Source: an uncultured bacterium (lineage in GTDB: Bacteria; Myxococcota_A; Bradymonadia; Bradymonadales; Bradymonadaceae). Taken from it: DNA of 32,663 nt. Under the pieces are notes generated by a model. That model saw only the letters and a list, made by a program, of their open reading frames with translations. It was not told the origin of the DNA and searched no databases. The stretch is taken from assembly GCA_937981985.1 (NCBI GenBank), contig CALJNB010000027.1, positions 1-32,663 of the forward strand. Reading direction: 5' to 3'. Positions 1 through 8,443 of the stretch are shown one piece after another; position 1 is the first letter of the stretch; every line of letters begins with the position of its first letter. The position numbers and the translations under genes were made by a program.

Positions 1-2
1 CG

Positions 3-686
3 AGTGCGATGTCGGCTGAGGATGTGTTTTGGGCAAAAGATAACCTTGCCCTTCAAAAAGCAATTCAAGTTAGTGACTTACCGATGTATCAAAAGTTAGA
101 AGAGGCTAGAAATTCCGGTACAGCTATCATTGGAGATAAGAGTTCTATGAAAAGTCGTAGCGAACCTTATCAGACGCTCAACATCCCTAAAGATGTTCCG
201 GTAAAAGTTCCTCGCCTTGGATATTGGTTTGTCTTTTTCGCGGGCATGTTAGCGATTTGTGCGATGATCTTACCGGGTATTAGTGGAAGTGCGATTCTCC
301 TTATTCTGGGGGGATATTTCTTCATGCTCAACGCCCTAAAAGGTTTTGTTTCGACCTTAGCAAGTGGCGCTTTGCCGACCAATCAAGCACCTTTTGTGAT
401 TCTTTTCTGTCTTGGCTGCGCTATCGGCCTACTGTCTGCGGCACGTATTCTGAGTCACTTACTCGAACATTACGCGGCACCGACCTTAGCAATTCTTGTT
501 GGACTCATGATTGGGTGCCTTCGTGGTGTATGGCCTTACCGTGAGCTATCTGGAAACGTACCGGTGAATGTGCTACCTACAGGGTCTACCGAAGGTCTTG
601 GCCTGACTATAGCCGCTGGGATAATCGGATTCGCAATTGTTGTTGCATTTTTAGTTTTTGGACCAAAGAAACATGTTGAAGTATAA
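3..686 (+). CDS. DUF368 membrane protein (PopT-type undecaprenyl-phosphate translocase), C-terminal part
   Basis: The reading frame is open to the left edge of the window, so this is the 3' part of a longer gene; the ATG at 9 is probably internal. The visible 225 residues contain hydrophobic segments and the family hallmark LPGISGSAILLILGGYFF, followed by a segment ending LAILVGLMIGCLRGVWPY, both typical of the C-terminal half of DUF368 proteins. DUF368 proteins have recently been assigned as undecaprenyl-phosphate flippases (PopT) that recycle the lipid carrier across the inner membrane. That role is family knowledge and is not shown by this sequence. The stop overlaps the start of the next gene by 14 bp, so the two are probably cotranscribed. 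Confidence 0.85.
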   Translation, partial: SAMSAEDVFWAKDNLALQKAIQVSDLPMYQKLEEARNSGTAIIGDKSSMKSRSEPYQTLNIPKDVPVKVPRLGYWFVFFAGMLAICAMILPGISGSAILLILGGYFFMLNALKGFVSTLASGALPTNQAPFVILFCLGCAIGLLSAARILSHLLEHYAAPTLAILVGLMIGCLRGVWPYRELSGNVPVNVLPTGSTEGLGLTIAAGIIGFAIVVAFLVFGPKKHVEV

Positions 687-996
687 AAGTATAGTTTTCT
701 TATTCGTATGTAGTTTTACTATATCAGGTAACCTTTGGGCTGACCAAGGAATGGATACAAGTCTGACGCCGGATGTTGGGATGTTAGATCTGGGCGACGA
801 TTCGATGGAGGACATGGGGCTCGAGAAATCCACACCACTCGATCCAGATTACCAACCTGAGGTTACTTCAGACCCCGAATGCACGTGTAGAAGTGTCCAG
901 AATAAATCGAACTTCGGCTGGCTTCCGCTTCTTATTATCGGTGTACTTGGTTTTTCCCGGAAAAAATGGGGAAATTCGGAGAAAATAAATCAATGA
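673..996 (+). CDS. Small exported protein with MYXO-CTERM-like C-terminal anchor
   Basis: A 107-aa protein. The ATG at 673 is preferred over the in-frame start at 658 because it begins directly with a Sec signal peptide (MLKYKSIVFLFVCSF..., probable cleavage after LWA, residue 23). The middle (about 24-68) is acidic and Asp/Met-rich with no recognisable fold. The C-terminus has the layout of a Cys-dependent sorting tag: C70 and C72 (ECTC), a short spacer, a hydrophobic segment WLPLLIIGVLGF (83-94), then a basic RKK. This matches the plan of MYXO-CTERM and related tags, although nine residues follow the basic cluster, more than usual. The gene overlaps the DUF368 gene by 14 bp, and its TGA overlaps the ATG of the next gene (ATGA), which suggests one operon. 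Function is unknown; surface anchoring is inferred from the tag. Confidence 0.7.
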   Translation: MLKYKSIVFLFVCSFTISGNLWADQGMDTSLTPDVGMLDLGDDSMEDMGLEKSTPLDPDYQPEVTSDPECTCRSVQNKSNFGWLPLLIIGVLGFSRKKWGNSEKINQ

Positions 997-2312
997 AATT
1001 GCTCCTATCCGTATTGATTCTTCTACTTTTTTCTTGCAGCGGAGCAGATGCGGATAACGACAATATCCCAGATACCGACGATAACTGTCCGACGCGTTCC
1101 AATACCAATCAATCAGATCAAGATGGGGATGGCATTGGCGACGTTTGCGATAACTGCGCGAGTATCCCTAACACCGATCAACGTGATTCCGATAACGATC
1201 CGGCTGGAGATCTTTGTGATAATTGTCCGGGTTTACCCAACGATCAATCCGATGTGGATTCGGATGGGATTGGAGATCTTTGCGACGAAGACATCGATAA
1301 TGATGGTTTAACAAACGCAAAAGATAATTGTCCAACGATAGCCAACAAAAGTCAGGACGACGGTGACGCGGACGAGGTTGGCGACGTATGTGATAACTGC
1401 GCCGATATCGCGAATACAAATCAGCAAGATGACGATGAAGATCAAGTAGGCAACCTTTGCGACATATGTCCTGATGCTTTCGATCCGGACCAGGGCGATG
1501 ACGACGAAGACGGGCAGGGAGATGCTTGTGATAATTGCCCGCGGAATTCAAACGCGGATCAAAAAGATGGTGACGTCGATAACGTCGGTGACCTTTGCGA
1601 TAATTGCCCCGCTAAAGCTAATTCGGATCAATCTGATATCGATGCCGATTTAGAAGGCGATGTGTGTGACCCTGATATTGATGACGATAGCGTACTTAAC
1701 GATGACGATAACTGCCCTTATTTCGCAAATGTGAGGCAACTCGATGAAGATGAAGATGAAATCGGAAATCTTTGCGATAACTGTCCGTCTGATCAAAACT
1801 CCACTCAAGCTGACGATGATGGAGACGGCTTCGGTAATAAGTGCGATCTATGCCCCAACATCGTTTCTGCGGATCAAAAAGATCGGGACAACGATAGCGT
1901 TGGAGATGCTTGCGACAATTGTCTGGATCTTCCAAATTCCTCGCAGGCAGATTCGGACGGCGATGGAATCGGTGATCTTTGCGATGTTTGCCCGATGATA
2001 GCCAACGACCTGGCTAACGATTCTGATGGCGACGGATTTTCTGATAATTGCGATAACTGTCCGACGGTCAAAAATCCTGATCAATTGGATGTCGACGTTG
2101 ATGGTGTTGGAACCGCTTGTGACAATTGTCCTGTGGATTCAAACCCAGATCAGAAAGATACAAATGGTGACGGCGAGGGTGATGTGTGTGGATGTGGCGA
2201 CGCGGATGCTGATCAAGATGGGGTGAATGACCTTTGCGATAATTGTTCGATCATTTTCAATCCCGACCAAAGAGACGCCGACGATAACGGTATCGGTGAC
2301 GTCTGCGAATAA
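993..2312 (+). CDS. Lipoprotein composed of thrombospondin type 3 (TSP3) calcium-binding repeats
   Basis: A 439-aa protein. The start at 993 is chosen over the in-frame ATG at 966 because it gives a clean lipoprotein signal (MKLLLSVLILLLFSC) and an ATGA overlap with the upstream stop. From residue 17 to the last residue the protein is about 16 consecutive TSP3-type units of roughly 23 residues with the pattern DNCP-x3-N-x2-Q-x-D-x-D-x-DG-x-GD-x-CD; two units carry an extra DxDND insert. The Asp-rich loops are known to bind Ca2+ in TSP3 proteins, and paired Cys suggest disulfides, so the folded part should be extracytoplasmic. The repeats run to the stop (ending GDVCE) with no extra domain or C-terminal tag; in Myxococcota such repeats more often sit inside larger surface proteins. 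A structural or adhesive role at the outer membrane is inference. Confidence 0.85.
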   Translation: MKLLLSVLILLLFSCSGADADNDNIPDTDDNCPTRSNTNQSDQDGDGIGDVCDNCASIPNTDQRDSDNDPAGDLCDNCPGLPNDQSDVDSDGIGDLCDEDIDNDGLTNAKDNCPTIANKSQDDGDADEVGDVCDNCADIANTNQQDDDEDQVGNLCDICPDAFDPDQGDDDEDGQGDACDNCPRNSNADQKDGDVDNVGDLCDNCPAKANSDQSDIDADLEGDVCDPDIDDDSVLNDDDNCPYFANVRQLDEDEDEIGNLCDNCPSDQNSTQADDDGDGFGNKCDLCPNIVSADQKDRDNDSVGDACDNCLDLPNSSQADSDGDGIGDLCDVCPMIANDLANDSDGDGFSDNCDNCPTVKNPDQLDVDVDGVGTACDNCPVDSNPDQKDTNGDGEGDVCGCGDADADQDGVNDLCDNCSIIFNPDQRDADDNGIGDVCE

Positions 2313-2342
2313 CGCTTTTCTCACTTAGAATACAGTGAACAA

Positions 2343-3731
2343 CTAGTGGCAAATCGCCGCAACAGGGTAGGCTTTCACGACCGATTTCTCTAGCTCGACC
2401 CGTGTCATTTCTCCGGATGATGTGTATTTGAAGAGGTGTACATTACCGGGTTGAGTATTGTCTTCGGTATCGTAACTCGTACCCACGAAAACTTTATGTG
2501 TACCATCGGCACATGCCGCGCCATCGGTATAATGGAATTTGGTTTGTTCTTGGCCGTTGAAATAGCTGCGGTACCAACACATCAATCCTTTTGAAGAGTC
2601 CTCACAATTTTTATCTAAAGCAAGTGTGTCATCGCGCAACGACATCGTCCCATATGAAGCTTTACTGCCGTCCCAAGATGCAGTTACTAACCAGACCATA
2701 CCGTTAATTCTATCGACGATTGGATTTGCAGCATCAAGAATGAACGGGCGATTATCAAGATCAACCGATGCGTCGAATCCATCGTCTTTCTTTTGTAGTT
2801 TGTCCATGGAAGAAATATCGGAGAAGTTTTGGGCGCTATTAGGGATCACGCCATCATATTGAATGGTTATTAGTTCCGAGAACGCTCCTTGTGAACGCGC
2901 GCCAAAAATTCGATTTGACCACGGGTCGACTTTTAGGTTGCGAACTTTGAATGAAGTTTGGTTGGTCTCAGGATACCAAACACCAAAATCAATTGGCGCA
3001 CCTGGAAGGGGTGTAATCGAATCATTGGCAAGGTCATATCCACGAAGAAGATCATTGATGCCGTCGAATAAGAATAAAACGCGGCGCACAGGATCGATAT
3101 CCCAAGAAATGCTCGCTGGAATTTTCGTAGGGTCTCCGATCTGAGTAGGGGCTTGCGGATTTTCGGTATTGTAGATGTAAAGTTCAGATTGGGTTTGAGG
3201 ACTACCATCGGCCGGAACCGGTAGAGTTTTGACAGCATATAAACGTTGGTTGAAGGGGTCGAATTTGATTCCCAACACCGGTGAGTCAAAAGATAGAGTG
3301 GCTAGAAGCTTCGGTGACTCGATAGGGGTCGTGTCATTTTTCGGAGTGTCGATTCGAAAAAGTTTCACTTCAGCCACCGCAGGAAGGGCTGCGGCTAGGA
3401 TGTGGTTTTTTCTATCTATCGCGAGCTCTATAATAGCTTCGCCGAGATCTAATTCTCCGCCCATTCGCGGAGAGCCATCGGTGCGAATCCACTGCAAGAC
3501 GCTTGACTCCAAATGTCCTATATAGGCGACGCCTTCGAAGCCGAATTCATCCGGAAGTGTTTTTTCCACAACAGGTATAACCGGGGCATCCGTTGAGACG
3601 GATACGTCGCTCTGCGTTGTGCCGACATCGGATTTATCGTTAATTGACATGTCAGGTTCTGGAAAGACGGGGGTGATTTCGTCTGAGCAATTCCAAGCGA
3701 AGAAGCAAAAAAGTAGGACCGAGTATTTCAT
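2343..3731 (-). CDS. Hypothetical lipoprotein with propeller-like repeats
   Basis: A 462-aa protein with a short hydrophobic signal ending in a lipobox-like AWNC (Cys15), followed by an acidic Asp/Ser/Thr linker (about 16-50) typical of surface lipoproteins in this lineage. The rest has recurring short beta-strand-like units (AYIGHLESSVLQWI, LYIYNTENP, LFDGINDLLRGYDL), which suggests a beta-propeller, but I cannot assign a family. Paired Cys near the C-terminus (CEDSSKGLMC) suggest disulfides. GGAG lies 6 nt before the ATG. The gene ends 30 bp from the convergent TSP3 gene with no strong terminator between them. Function unknown. Confidence 0.75.
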   Translation of the reverse strand: MKYSVLLFCFFAWNCSDEITPVFPEPDMSINDKSDVGTTQSDVSVSTDAPVIPVVEKTLPDEFGFEGVAYIGHLESSVLQWIRTDGSPRMGGELDLGEAIIELAIDRKNHILAAALPAVAEVKLFRIDTPKNDTTPIESPKLLATLSFDSPVLGIKFDPFNQRLYAVKTLPVPADGSPQTQSELYIYNTENPQAPTQIGDPTKIPASISWDIDPVRRVLFLFDGINDLLRGYDLANDSITPLPGAPIDFGVWYPETNQTSFKVRNLKVDPWSNRIFGARSQGAFSELITIQYDGVIPNSAQNFSDISSMDKLQKKDDGFDASVDLDNRPFILDAANPIVDRINGMVWLVTASWDGSKASYGTMSLRDDTLALDKNCEDSSKGLMCWYRSYFNGQEQTKFHYTDGAACADGTHKVFVGTSYDTEDNTQPGNVHLFKYTSSGEMTRVELEKSVVKAYPVAAICH

Positions 3732-3814
3732 AAAAACTCCATTATCGTAGCTTGGACGCTAACATCTGCTTCGATCTTTTCCAAATTCGGGCAATAGTCA
3801 AATCTACTACCCGT

Positions 3815-3826
3815 TTGAGGGCTCAA
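3815..3826. repeat. 12-bp palindrome upstream of mutS2
   Basis: TTGAGGGCTCAA has perfect 5-bp arms around a 2-bp centre. It lies in the 184-bp gap between the divergent lipoprotein gene and mutS2. It could be an operator or overlap a -35 element. An AT-rich stretch (TTGATATTAATTGTAATAC, from 3833) follows and may hold the mutS2 promoter. No further evidence. Confidence 0.3.
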
Positions 3827-3915
3827 CAAAATTGATATTAATTGTAATACACGTGGATTTCGATAAAAGATCTGATTAGGAAGAGAAGAAAGATACTAGT
3901 CAATCGAGAATAAAA

Positions 3916-6417
3916 GTGGATGCTCAGAATCTAAAAACACAAAACGCGACTTCAGAACTGATTCGTATTACGTTGCAAGGCGAATCGGACTCGAAGATAC
4001 CGAACAAGACTTACGCTGATCTCGAATGGGATGTTTTGCAAGACATACTCGCAGGTTTTGCGAAAAGCGACCGAGGCCACGGTCTGCTACAGAATCTGGA
4101 GCCCTTGGAATCCGAGGAGATGATTAAGCTAAGATTAAGTCATGTTGGCGAATGGTTAGGGGTAATCAACGAAGATTCTGAACCTCCGGTTTACGGAATT
4201 CGTGACATTGAAAAGGCGGCAATACACGCTTCTAAACATGGAATCTTGGAACCGGAGGATTTGGAATCTGTCGCCGCGCAATGCGACATTGTCGCGCGCG
4301 CGAAACGTTATTTCGCCTCACGTTCTGACATACTTCCGCAGTTGAATGAGATTGCTTCGCGCTTAGATGCACTTCAGGATTTGCAGATCGCGATAAGTCG
4401 TGCAATCGAACCCGGCGGTAGAATTTCTGATAACGCTAGTCCCGATATACGCAACTTTAGGCGAGGCGTTCAAAATGCGATGGACCGGATTCGGTCTAGC
4501 GTTGATAAAGTGCTTAGAGCTGAAAAGTATGAACACGCGTTGCAAGACGATTATTATTCTGTCCGCGAAGATCGTTATGTTATCCCGGTAAGGGTTGGGG
4601 CGCTCGGAAACGTAGATGGCATTGTTCATGGCCACTCTTCAAGTGGGCAGACGGCATTCATTGAACCTACTGAATTGATCGAAACCAATAATCAGCTTCG
4701 TTTAGCTCAGATAAAGTTGGCTGACGAAGAACGTCGTATCTTAGAGCGTTTGACGCGCATTGTAGGTGAACATAGCGGCTTGTTGAAAACCAATAATGAA
4801 GTTTTGGCCTATTTGGATGTTGTTGGAAGCTTGGCGCGTTTTGGTCAGGATGTTGACGCGACGATTCCCAATATTGGTGAAAAAATTGAATTAAAAAGTG
4901 CGCGTCATCCTCTTCTCGTTTTGAAGTTAAAGCCAGCAAACGAAGAGGAAGAAAACCCAACGGTTTCTAATGATTTTTCTTTGGACGAAAAACGGCGTGT
5001 TCTTGTGGTGTCAGGCCCAAATACCGGAGGAAAGACGGTTCTTTTGAAAACGGTCGGGTTGTGTTCACTTCTGACAAAATGTGGTGCACCTATTCCATGC
5101 GCGGAAGGAAGCACGATACCTCTTTTTGTAAACATGTTTACCGATATTGGGGATGGTCAATCGATAGAGGCTGACCTCAGTACATTTTCTTCGCACCTTA
5201 CAAATATTCAAAGCTTTATAAATAAATGCAGTCCACGAAGTTTGGTTCTTTTAGATGAATTGTTCTCCGGCACTGACCCAACGCAGGGTTCCGCTTTGGC
5301 GGTTTCGCTGCTCGAAAATTTAGCGGTTGCCAAATCAATGACCTTGGTTACAACGCATTTAGATGGGCTAAAAACGTTGGCGTTGGAGGATGACCGTTTT
5401 GCTAACGCATCGATGGGGTTTGATTTGGAGGGTATGCTTCCTACCTATGAAATGACCCCAGGAGTTCCGGGAAGTTCTTTCGCATTAAGGATCGCGCGTC
5501 GGCTTGGATTTTCAGAATCTATTGTAAAAGATGCTGAGACCTACATGGAAAACGAGGGTAGTCGAAATCTTGAGACGGTAATCGTGCGGCTGGAAGCGCA
5601 AGTTGAAGATGTTAAGAGTGACCGCAAAGCATTGCGCAAGGAACGCGAGGATGCACAGAAGACGATTAAGAAGTTTCAGAAAAAATATCGAGATCTTTTA
5701 GAACAAGAACGATCGAGCATTAACGTTGAAGCCAAACGTATGCGCGATGAGTTAGACTCCATTCGTGCAGCTTTGAAAGCGGAATTGAAGAAAGCAAAAA
5801 AGGCGGACGAAAAAACGGCGCAATCTATTCGGCAAACATTAAAAACGGCAGGCGACCGTGTTGAAAAAGTTCGCAAACAGAGCGAACCCGTTCATGAGAC
5901 GCCGAAAGGAATGGAGCCTGTCACTTTGGATCGACTCAAGATTGGAGGCAGCTATTATTCGCATTCTTTTTCCAGAATCGGCGAGGTAGTCGGCTATCAA
6001 ATCAATGGTCAGGTATCGTTACTGTTGGGTTCGTTGAAAGTTTCTGTGAAGATTGATGATCTGTTTTTTGCGCCGAATTCTCCGGGGCGTGGGATGAGTT
6101 TTAGCCAACCGACGAACGTAATAGCAGATAGCGGGGCAAGCGGTGGGAAAAGCGGGCCTCTTTTTCAAACAGAATCAAACACAGTAGATCTGCGTGGCTT
6201 ACAGGTGGATGACGCCATTGAAAAGCTTGAACTCTTTTTAGATTCGGCGGCGTTATCTCAAACACAAGGTGTTTTCGTGATTCACGGCCACGGGACCGGT
6301 GCTCTCAAACGGGCAGTTCGTGGTTTTTTGCCGAGGGCGAATCACGTTGATAAATTTCGCAGAGGTGAACGCGGCGAAGGTGGTGATGGCGTTACTATCG
6401 TAACGATTGCAATCTAG
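3916..6417 (+). CDS. mutS2: Endonuclease MutS2 (ribosome collision / recombination factor)
   Basis: An 833-aa MutS2, slightly longer than the usual 780-790 aa. It has the MutS clamp/lever region, then the ATPase with Walker A GPNTGGKT (about 367-374), Walker B LVLLDELFSGTDP (about 443) and the TTHLDGLK switch (about 479), a Lys/Glu-rich coiled coil (about 550-660), and a C-terminal Smr domain with VDLRG (about 757) and HGHGTGALK. MutS2 lacks the mismatch-recognition domain of MutS. It has been reported to suppress recombination and, in Bacillus, to split collided ribosomes. The start is a GTG with only a weak GAG ribosome-binding site; conserved sequence begins near residue 31, so a slightly later start is possible. 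It is convergent with the next gene, 27 bp away. Confidence 0.95.
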   Translation: MDAQNLKTQNATSELIRITLQGESDSKIPNKTYADLEWDVLQDILAGFAKSDRGHGLLQNLEPLESEEMIKLRLSHVGEWLGVINEDSEPPVYGIRDIEKAAIHASKHGILEPEDLESVAAQCDIVARAKRYFASRSDILPQLNEIASRLDALQDLQIAISRAIEPGGRISDNASPDIRNFRRGVQNAMDRIRSSVDKVLRAEKYEHALQDDYYSVREDRYVIPVRVGALGNVDGIVHGHSSSGQTAFIEPTELIETNNQLRLAQIKLADEERRILERLTRIVGEHSGLLKTNNEVLAYLDVVGSLARFGQDVDATIPNIGEKIELKSARHPLLVLKLKPANEEEENPTVSNDFSLDEKRRVLVVSGPNTGGKTVLLKTVGLCSLLTKCGAPIPCAEGSTIPLFVNMFTDIGDGQSIEADLSTFSSHLTNIQSFINKCSPRSLVLLDELFSGTDPTQGSALAVSLLENLAVAKSMTLVTTHLDGLKTLALEDDRFANASMGFDLEGMLPTYEMTPGVPGSSFALRIARRLGFSESIVKDAETYMENEGSRNLETVIVRLEAQVEDVKSDRKALRKEREDAQKTIKKFQKKYRDLLEQERSSINVEAKRMRDELDSIRAALKAELKKAKKADEKTAQSIRQTLKTAGDRVEKVRKQSEPVHETPKGMEPVTLDRLKIGGSYYSHSFSRIGEVVGYQINGQVSLLLGSLKVSVKIDDLFFAPNSPGRGMSFSQPTNVIADSGASGGKSGPLFQTESNTVDLRGLQVDDAIEKLELFLDSAALSQTQGVFVIHGHGTGALKRAVRGFLPRANHVDKFRRGERGEGGDGVTIVTIAI

Positions 6418-6444
6418 TTTTTGGGGTATGTGAACGACCCTGAT

Positions 6445-6987
6445 TTAATTCCAACGGAATCGAACAGGTGATGCACCGACCGGTCTAAAGGAGGCTCTGA
6501 CGGGAATAGCGCCACCAAAAACAAGTGATCTTATCGAACTGTTTAGAACTACGACTGCTTGTCCCTGGGCGTTACTTTTCAAATCAAACATGATTCGAAA
6601 GTATAAGTCTTTCGCACCGAGTGTGGCTCGGTTCGGGTTTTTCCCCATACCAATGATGCGTAATTGCGGCTTTTTTGCATTGGGGTAAACATTCGGATCA
6701 AGCTTTCCGATATCTTTTTTCTTTTCAAAGGCCTGTTGAAGCTCAGTCAAAAATTTATCGTGGTCAACATCATAGGTCTGTTCAAAATCCAAGCGGCTTT
6801 GATTTAGCACGCGTTGGGTTTTTACGAGCGGATGGTCGAATGTCATGGGAGCCCGATCGAATTCAGCCAATTTGATCACCTGTGAGGGCGACATTTTCTG
6901 CGCGGTATAAGCCTGTGCAAACACGCTCGAAGATACCATGCTTGTGGCAAAAATTAGGCCTACGATTATTAAAACGCGCTTTTTCAT
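6445..6987 (-). CDS. Small secreted/periplasmic hypothetical protein
   Basis: A 180-aa protein with a standard Sec signal peptide (MKKRVLIIVGLIFATSM..., predicted cleavage after VFA at residue 24) and no lipobox Cys, so it should be soluble in the periplasm or exported. The mature part is basic, with a charged helical stretch around 70-95 and a C-terminus rich in Arg/Pro/Val and aromatic residues that could be beta-structured. I recognise no domain. A good ribosome-binding site (GAGGATCAG) lies just upstream of the ATG. It stands alone between mutS2 (convergent) and a 350-bp gene-free region. Function unknown. Confidence 0.7.
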   Translation of the reverse strand: MKKRVLIIVGLIFATSMVSSSVFAQAYTAQKMSPSQVIKLAEFDRAPMTFDHPLVKTQRVLNQSRLDFEQTYDVDHDKFLTELQQAFEKKKDIGKLDPNVYPNAKKPQLRIIGMGKNPNRATLGAKDLYFRIMFDLKSNAQGQAVVVLNSSIRSLVFGGAIPVRASFRPVGASPVRFRWN

Positions 6988-7337
6988 CTGATCCTCGATG
7001 TGTGCTTTATGGGTACTTACACTCTACAATAGCTTAGGCAGGTTTAGAAACAGAAATTTACATTTAGAGGTGAGAGGGAAGGGTTAGAGCGAAGAATTTT
7101 TGATCCGCGGTAGGTATATCGCCCATAAAACGTGATTTCGAAGCCTCATTGAGACCAAACCTATATCTGGTTCATACAAGTCAATAGATTCAATAAGCGC
7201 GAATGCCGCGATCGCATCTGAGCCCATACCTTTCCTACGGCGGGCTAGCCTTGGCCGCCGGTATCAGGTATCGACTGAGTACGTCCATTTTTCGTTTCAA
7301 ATGAACGGAATCGAATTGCCCCGAGTTTGACCCTGTG
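6988..7337. other. Gene-free interval between divergent genes, with a GC-rich hairpin
   Basis: About 350 bp without a supportable ORF. It should hold the promoters of the secreted-protein gene (leftward) and hemJ (rightward). It contains a GC-rich inverted repeat at 7238-7260 (CGGCGG, 11-nt loop, CCGCCG) with no T-run, so it is not an obvious intrinsic terminator. CTGAGTACGTC at 7275-7285 recurs upstream of miaB. No tRNA or known riboswitch was recognised. Confidence 0.5.
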
Positions 7338-7895
7338 ATGCCCTATTACGATACAATAAAAGCCTTACATATCATCTTTATCGTGACCTGGTTTGCTGGG
7401 CTTTTTTACATTGTGCGTCTCTTTATTTATCACGCCGAAGCAAATCTAGAAGCATCTCCGAAAAGAGAAATTCTCGTCGAACAATATCAACTCATGACCA
7501 AGCGCTTGTGGTTTATTATCACTTGGCCGTCGGCAATTATTACTCTTGTTCTCGCGGTAATGTTGCTCTCAACTCCAGCTGGCATGGTTTGGCTAAAACA
7601 GCCGTGGATGCACGTGAAATTACTTTTTGTAGTTCTACTTTATATTTATCACGGATTATCGCACATCTTGTATCGTCAGGTACAATCTAACCATTTGAAA
7701 TACACCTCCAATCAACTTAGATTTTGGAACGAAGCCCCAACTTTAATTTTATTCTCCGTGGTGTTCTTGGTCGTTTTGAAGTCTGCGGTGAATTGGATTT
7801 TTGGCGTTGTCGGAATAATGGGTTTGATGATTCTACTGATGGTAGGAATCAAAACCTATAAAAAAATGAGAACAAAAAATAGTACTCAAGTTTAG
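7338..7895 (+). CDS. hemJ: Protoporphyrinogen IX oxidase HemJ family protein
   Basis: A 185-aa polytopic membrane protein with the HemJ (UPF0093) signature: KALHIIFIVTWFAGLFYIVR near the N-terminus (His11 conserved), WMHVKLLFVVLLYIYHG in the middle, and FWNEAPTLILFSVVFLVVLK towards the end. HemJ oxidises protoporphyrinogen IX to protoporphyrin IX in haem synthesis in many Gram-negative bacteria that lack HemG and HemY. The C-terminus carries an extra hydrophobic helix and a basic tail beyond the usual end. ATG 7338 is preferred to the GTG at 7335; neither has a strong ribosome-binding site. The stop is only 2 bp from the convergent mobA stop. Confidence 0.85.
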   Translation: MPYYDTIKALHIIFIVTWFAGLFYIVRLFIYHAEANLEASPKREILVEQYQLMTKRLWFIITWPSAIITLVLAVMLLSTPAGMVWLKQPWMHVKLLFVVLLYIYHGLSHILYRQVQSNHLKYTSNQLRFWNEAPTLILFSVVFLVVLKSAVNWIFGVVGIMGLMILLMVGIKTYKKMRTKNSTQV

Positions 7896-7897
7896 TT

Positions 7898-8443
7898 TTA
7901 TTGTAGATCTTCTTTGTAATCTATTCGGTGCATCCCATCCCATCCCTCTGGAGTCGGGATTTTTTTTGCATTTAGATCATCAAGTGTGTTCCAAATTGCG
8001 TACCTTTTTTCATCTAAGTTTTTTTCTATGATAGGGATGGCCTCCTTATGAAAAGCAGAAAAAAGTGGAAACCATTTTTCGCCGTGAAAAGCGATAGCTT
8101 TTGAATTAAAATTGTTGAACGCATTGAGCCAATCTAACTGAAACTCAAGCGTGTCGCAGGGTACGACTAAAACCCAATCGGTGTTTGAATCCGATAACGC
8201 TGCGTGAATTCCAGATAAAGGGCCGTCGCCTCGCGTATCATAAATACACCCCAAGCCCTCAATCTTCTTTCCTTTTTTTACAACCGCCTGAACCTCGCCG
8301 AGGGATTGGAAGTTTGCGCGCACATGTTCTATGAGTGGCATTTCATCAACGAGAAAACTTGCCTTGTCTTCACCGAATCGGGAGGAGGCACCGCCGGCGA
8401 GAATGTAGGTAGATATCTGGTCTACAGAAAAAGGTGAACGCAT
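7898..8443 (-). CDS. mobA: Molybdenum cofactor guanylyltransferase MobA
   Basis: A 181-aa nucleotidyltransferase, close to the family's usual 190-200 aa. The N-terminal signature ILAGGASSRFGEDKA (residues 14-28) is the GTP-binding LAGGxSxRMGxDK motif with Phe instead of Met. DTRGDGPLSGIHAAL and VVPCDTLEF match the following conserved blocks. MobA transfers GMP to molybdopterin to make the guanine dinucleotide cofactor used by formate dehydrogenases and related enzymes. The start at 8443 has AGGA 8 nt upstream; an in-frame ATG at 8500 would add 19 residues of non-conserved sequence. It is divergent from fdhD, a sensible pairing since FdhD matures molybdenum-dependent formate dehydrogenase. Confidence 0.9.
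   Translation of the reverse strand: MRSPFSVDQISTYILAGGASSRFGEDKASFLVDEMPLIEHVRANFQSLGEVQAVVKKGKKIEGLGCIYDTRGDGPLSGIHAALSDSNTDWVLVVPCDTLEFQLDWLNAFNNFNSKAIAFHGEKWFPLFSAFHKEAIPIIEKNLDEKRYAIWNTLDDLNAKKIPTPEGWDGMHRIDYKEDLQ

Noticed and set aside
1168..2084. Several antisense and alternative-frame ORFs within the TSP3 gene
   Set aside because: They arise from the repetitive Asp-rich codons of the TSP3 repeats and have biased, domain-free translations.
1080..2300. Regular GATAACTG-type repeats resembling a CRISPR or minisatellite
   Set aside because: The repeats are codon-aligned, diverged at DNA level and explained by the TSP3 protein repeats.
7238..7260. GC-rich hairpin as an intrinsic terminator
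   Set aside because: No T-run on either side and no gene end close by in the right orientation.
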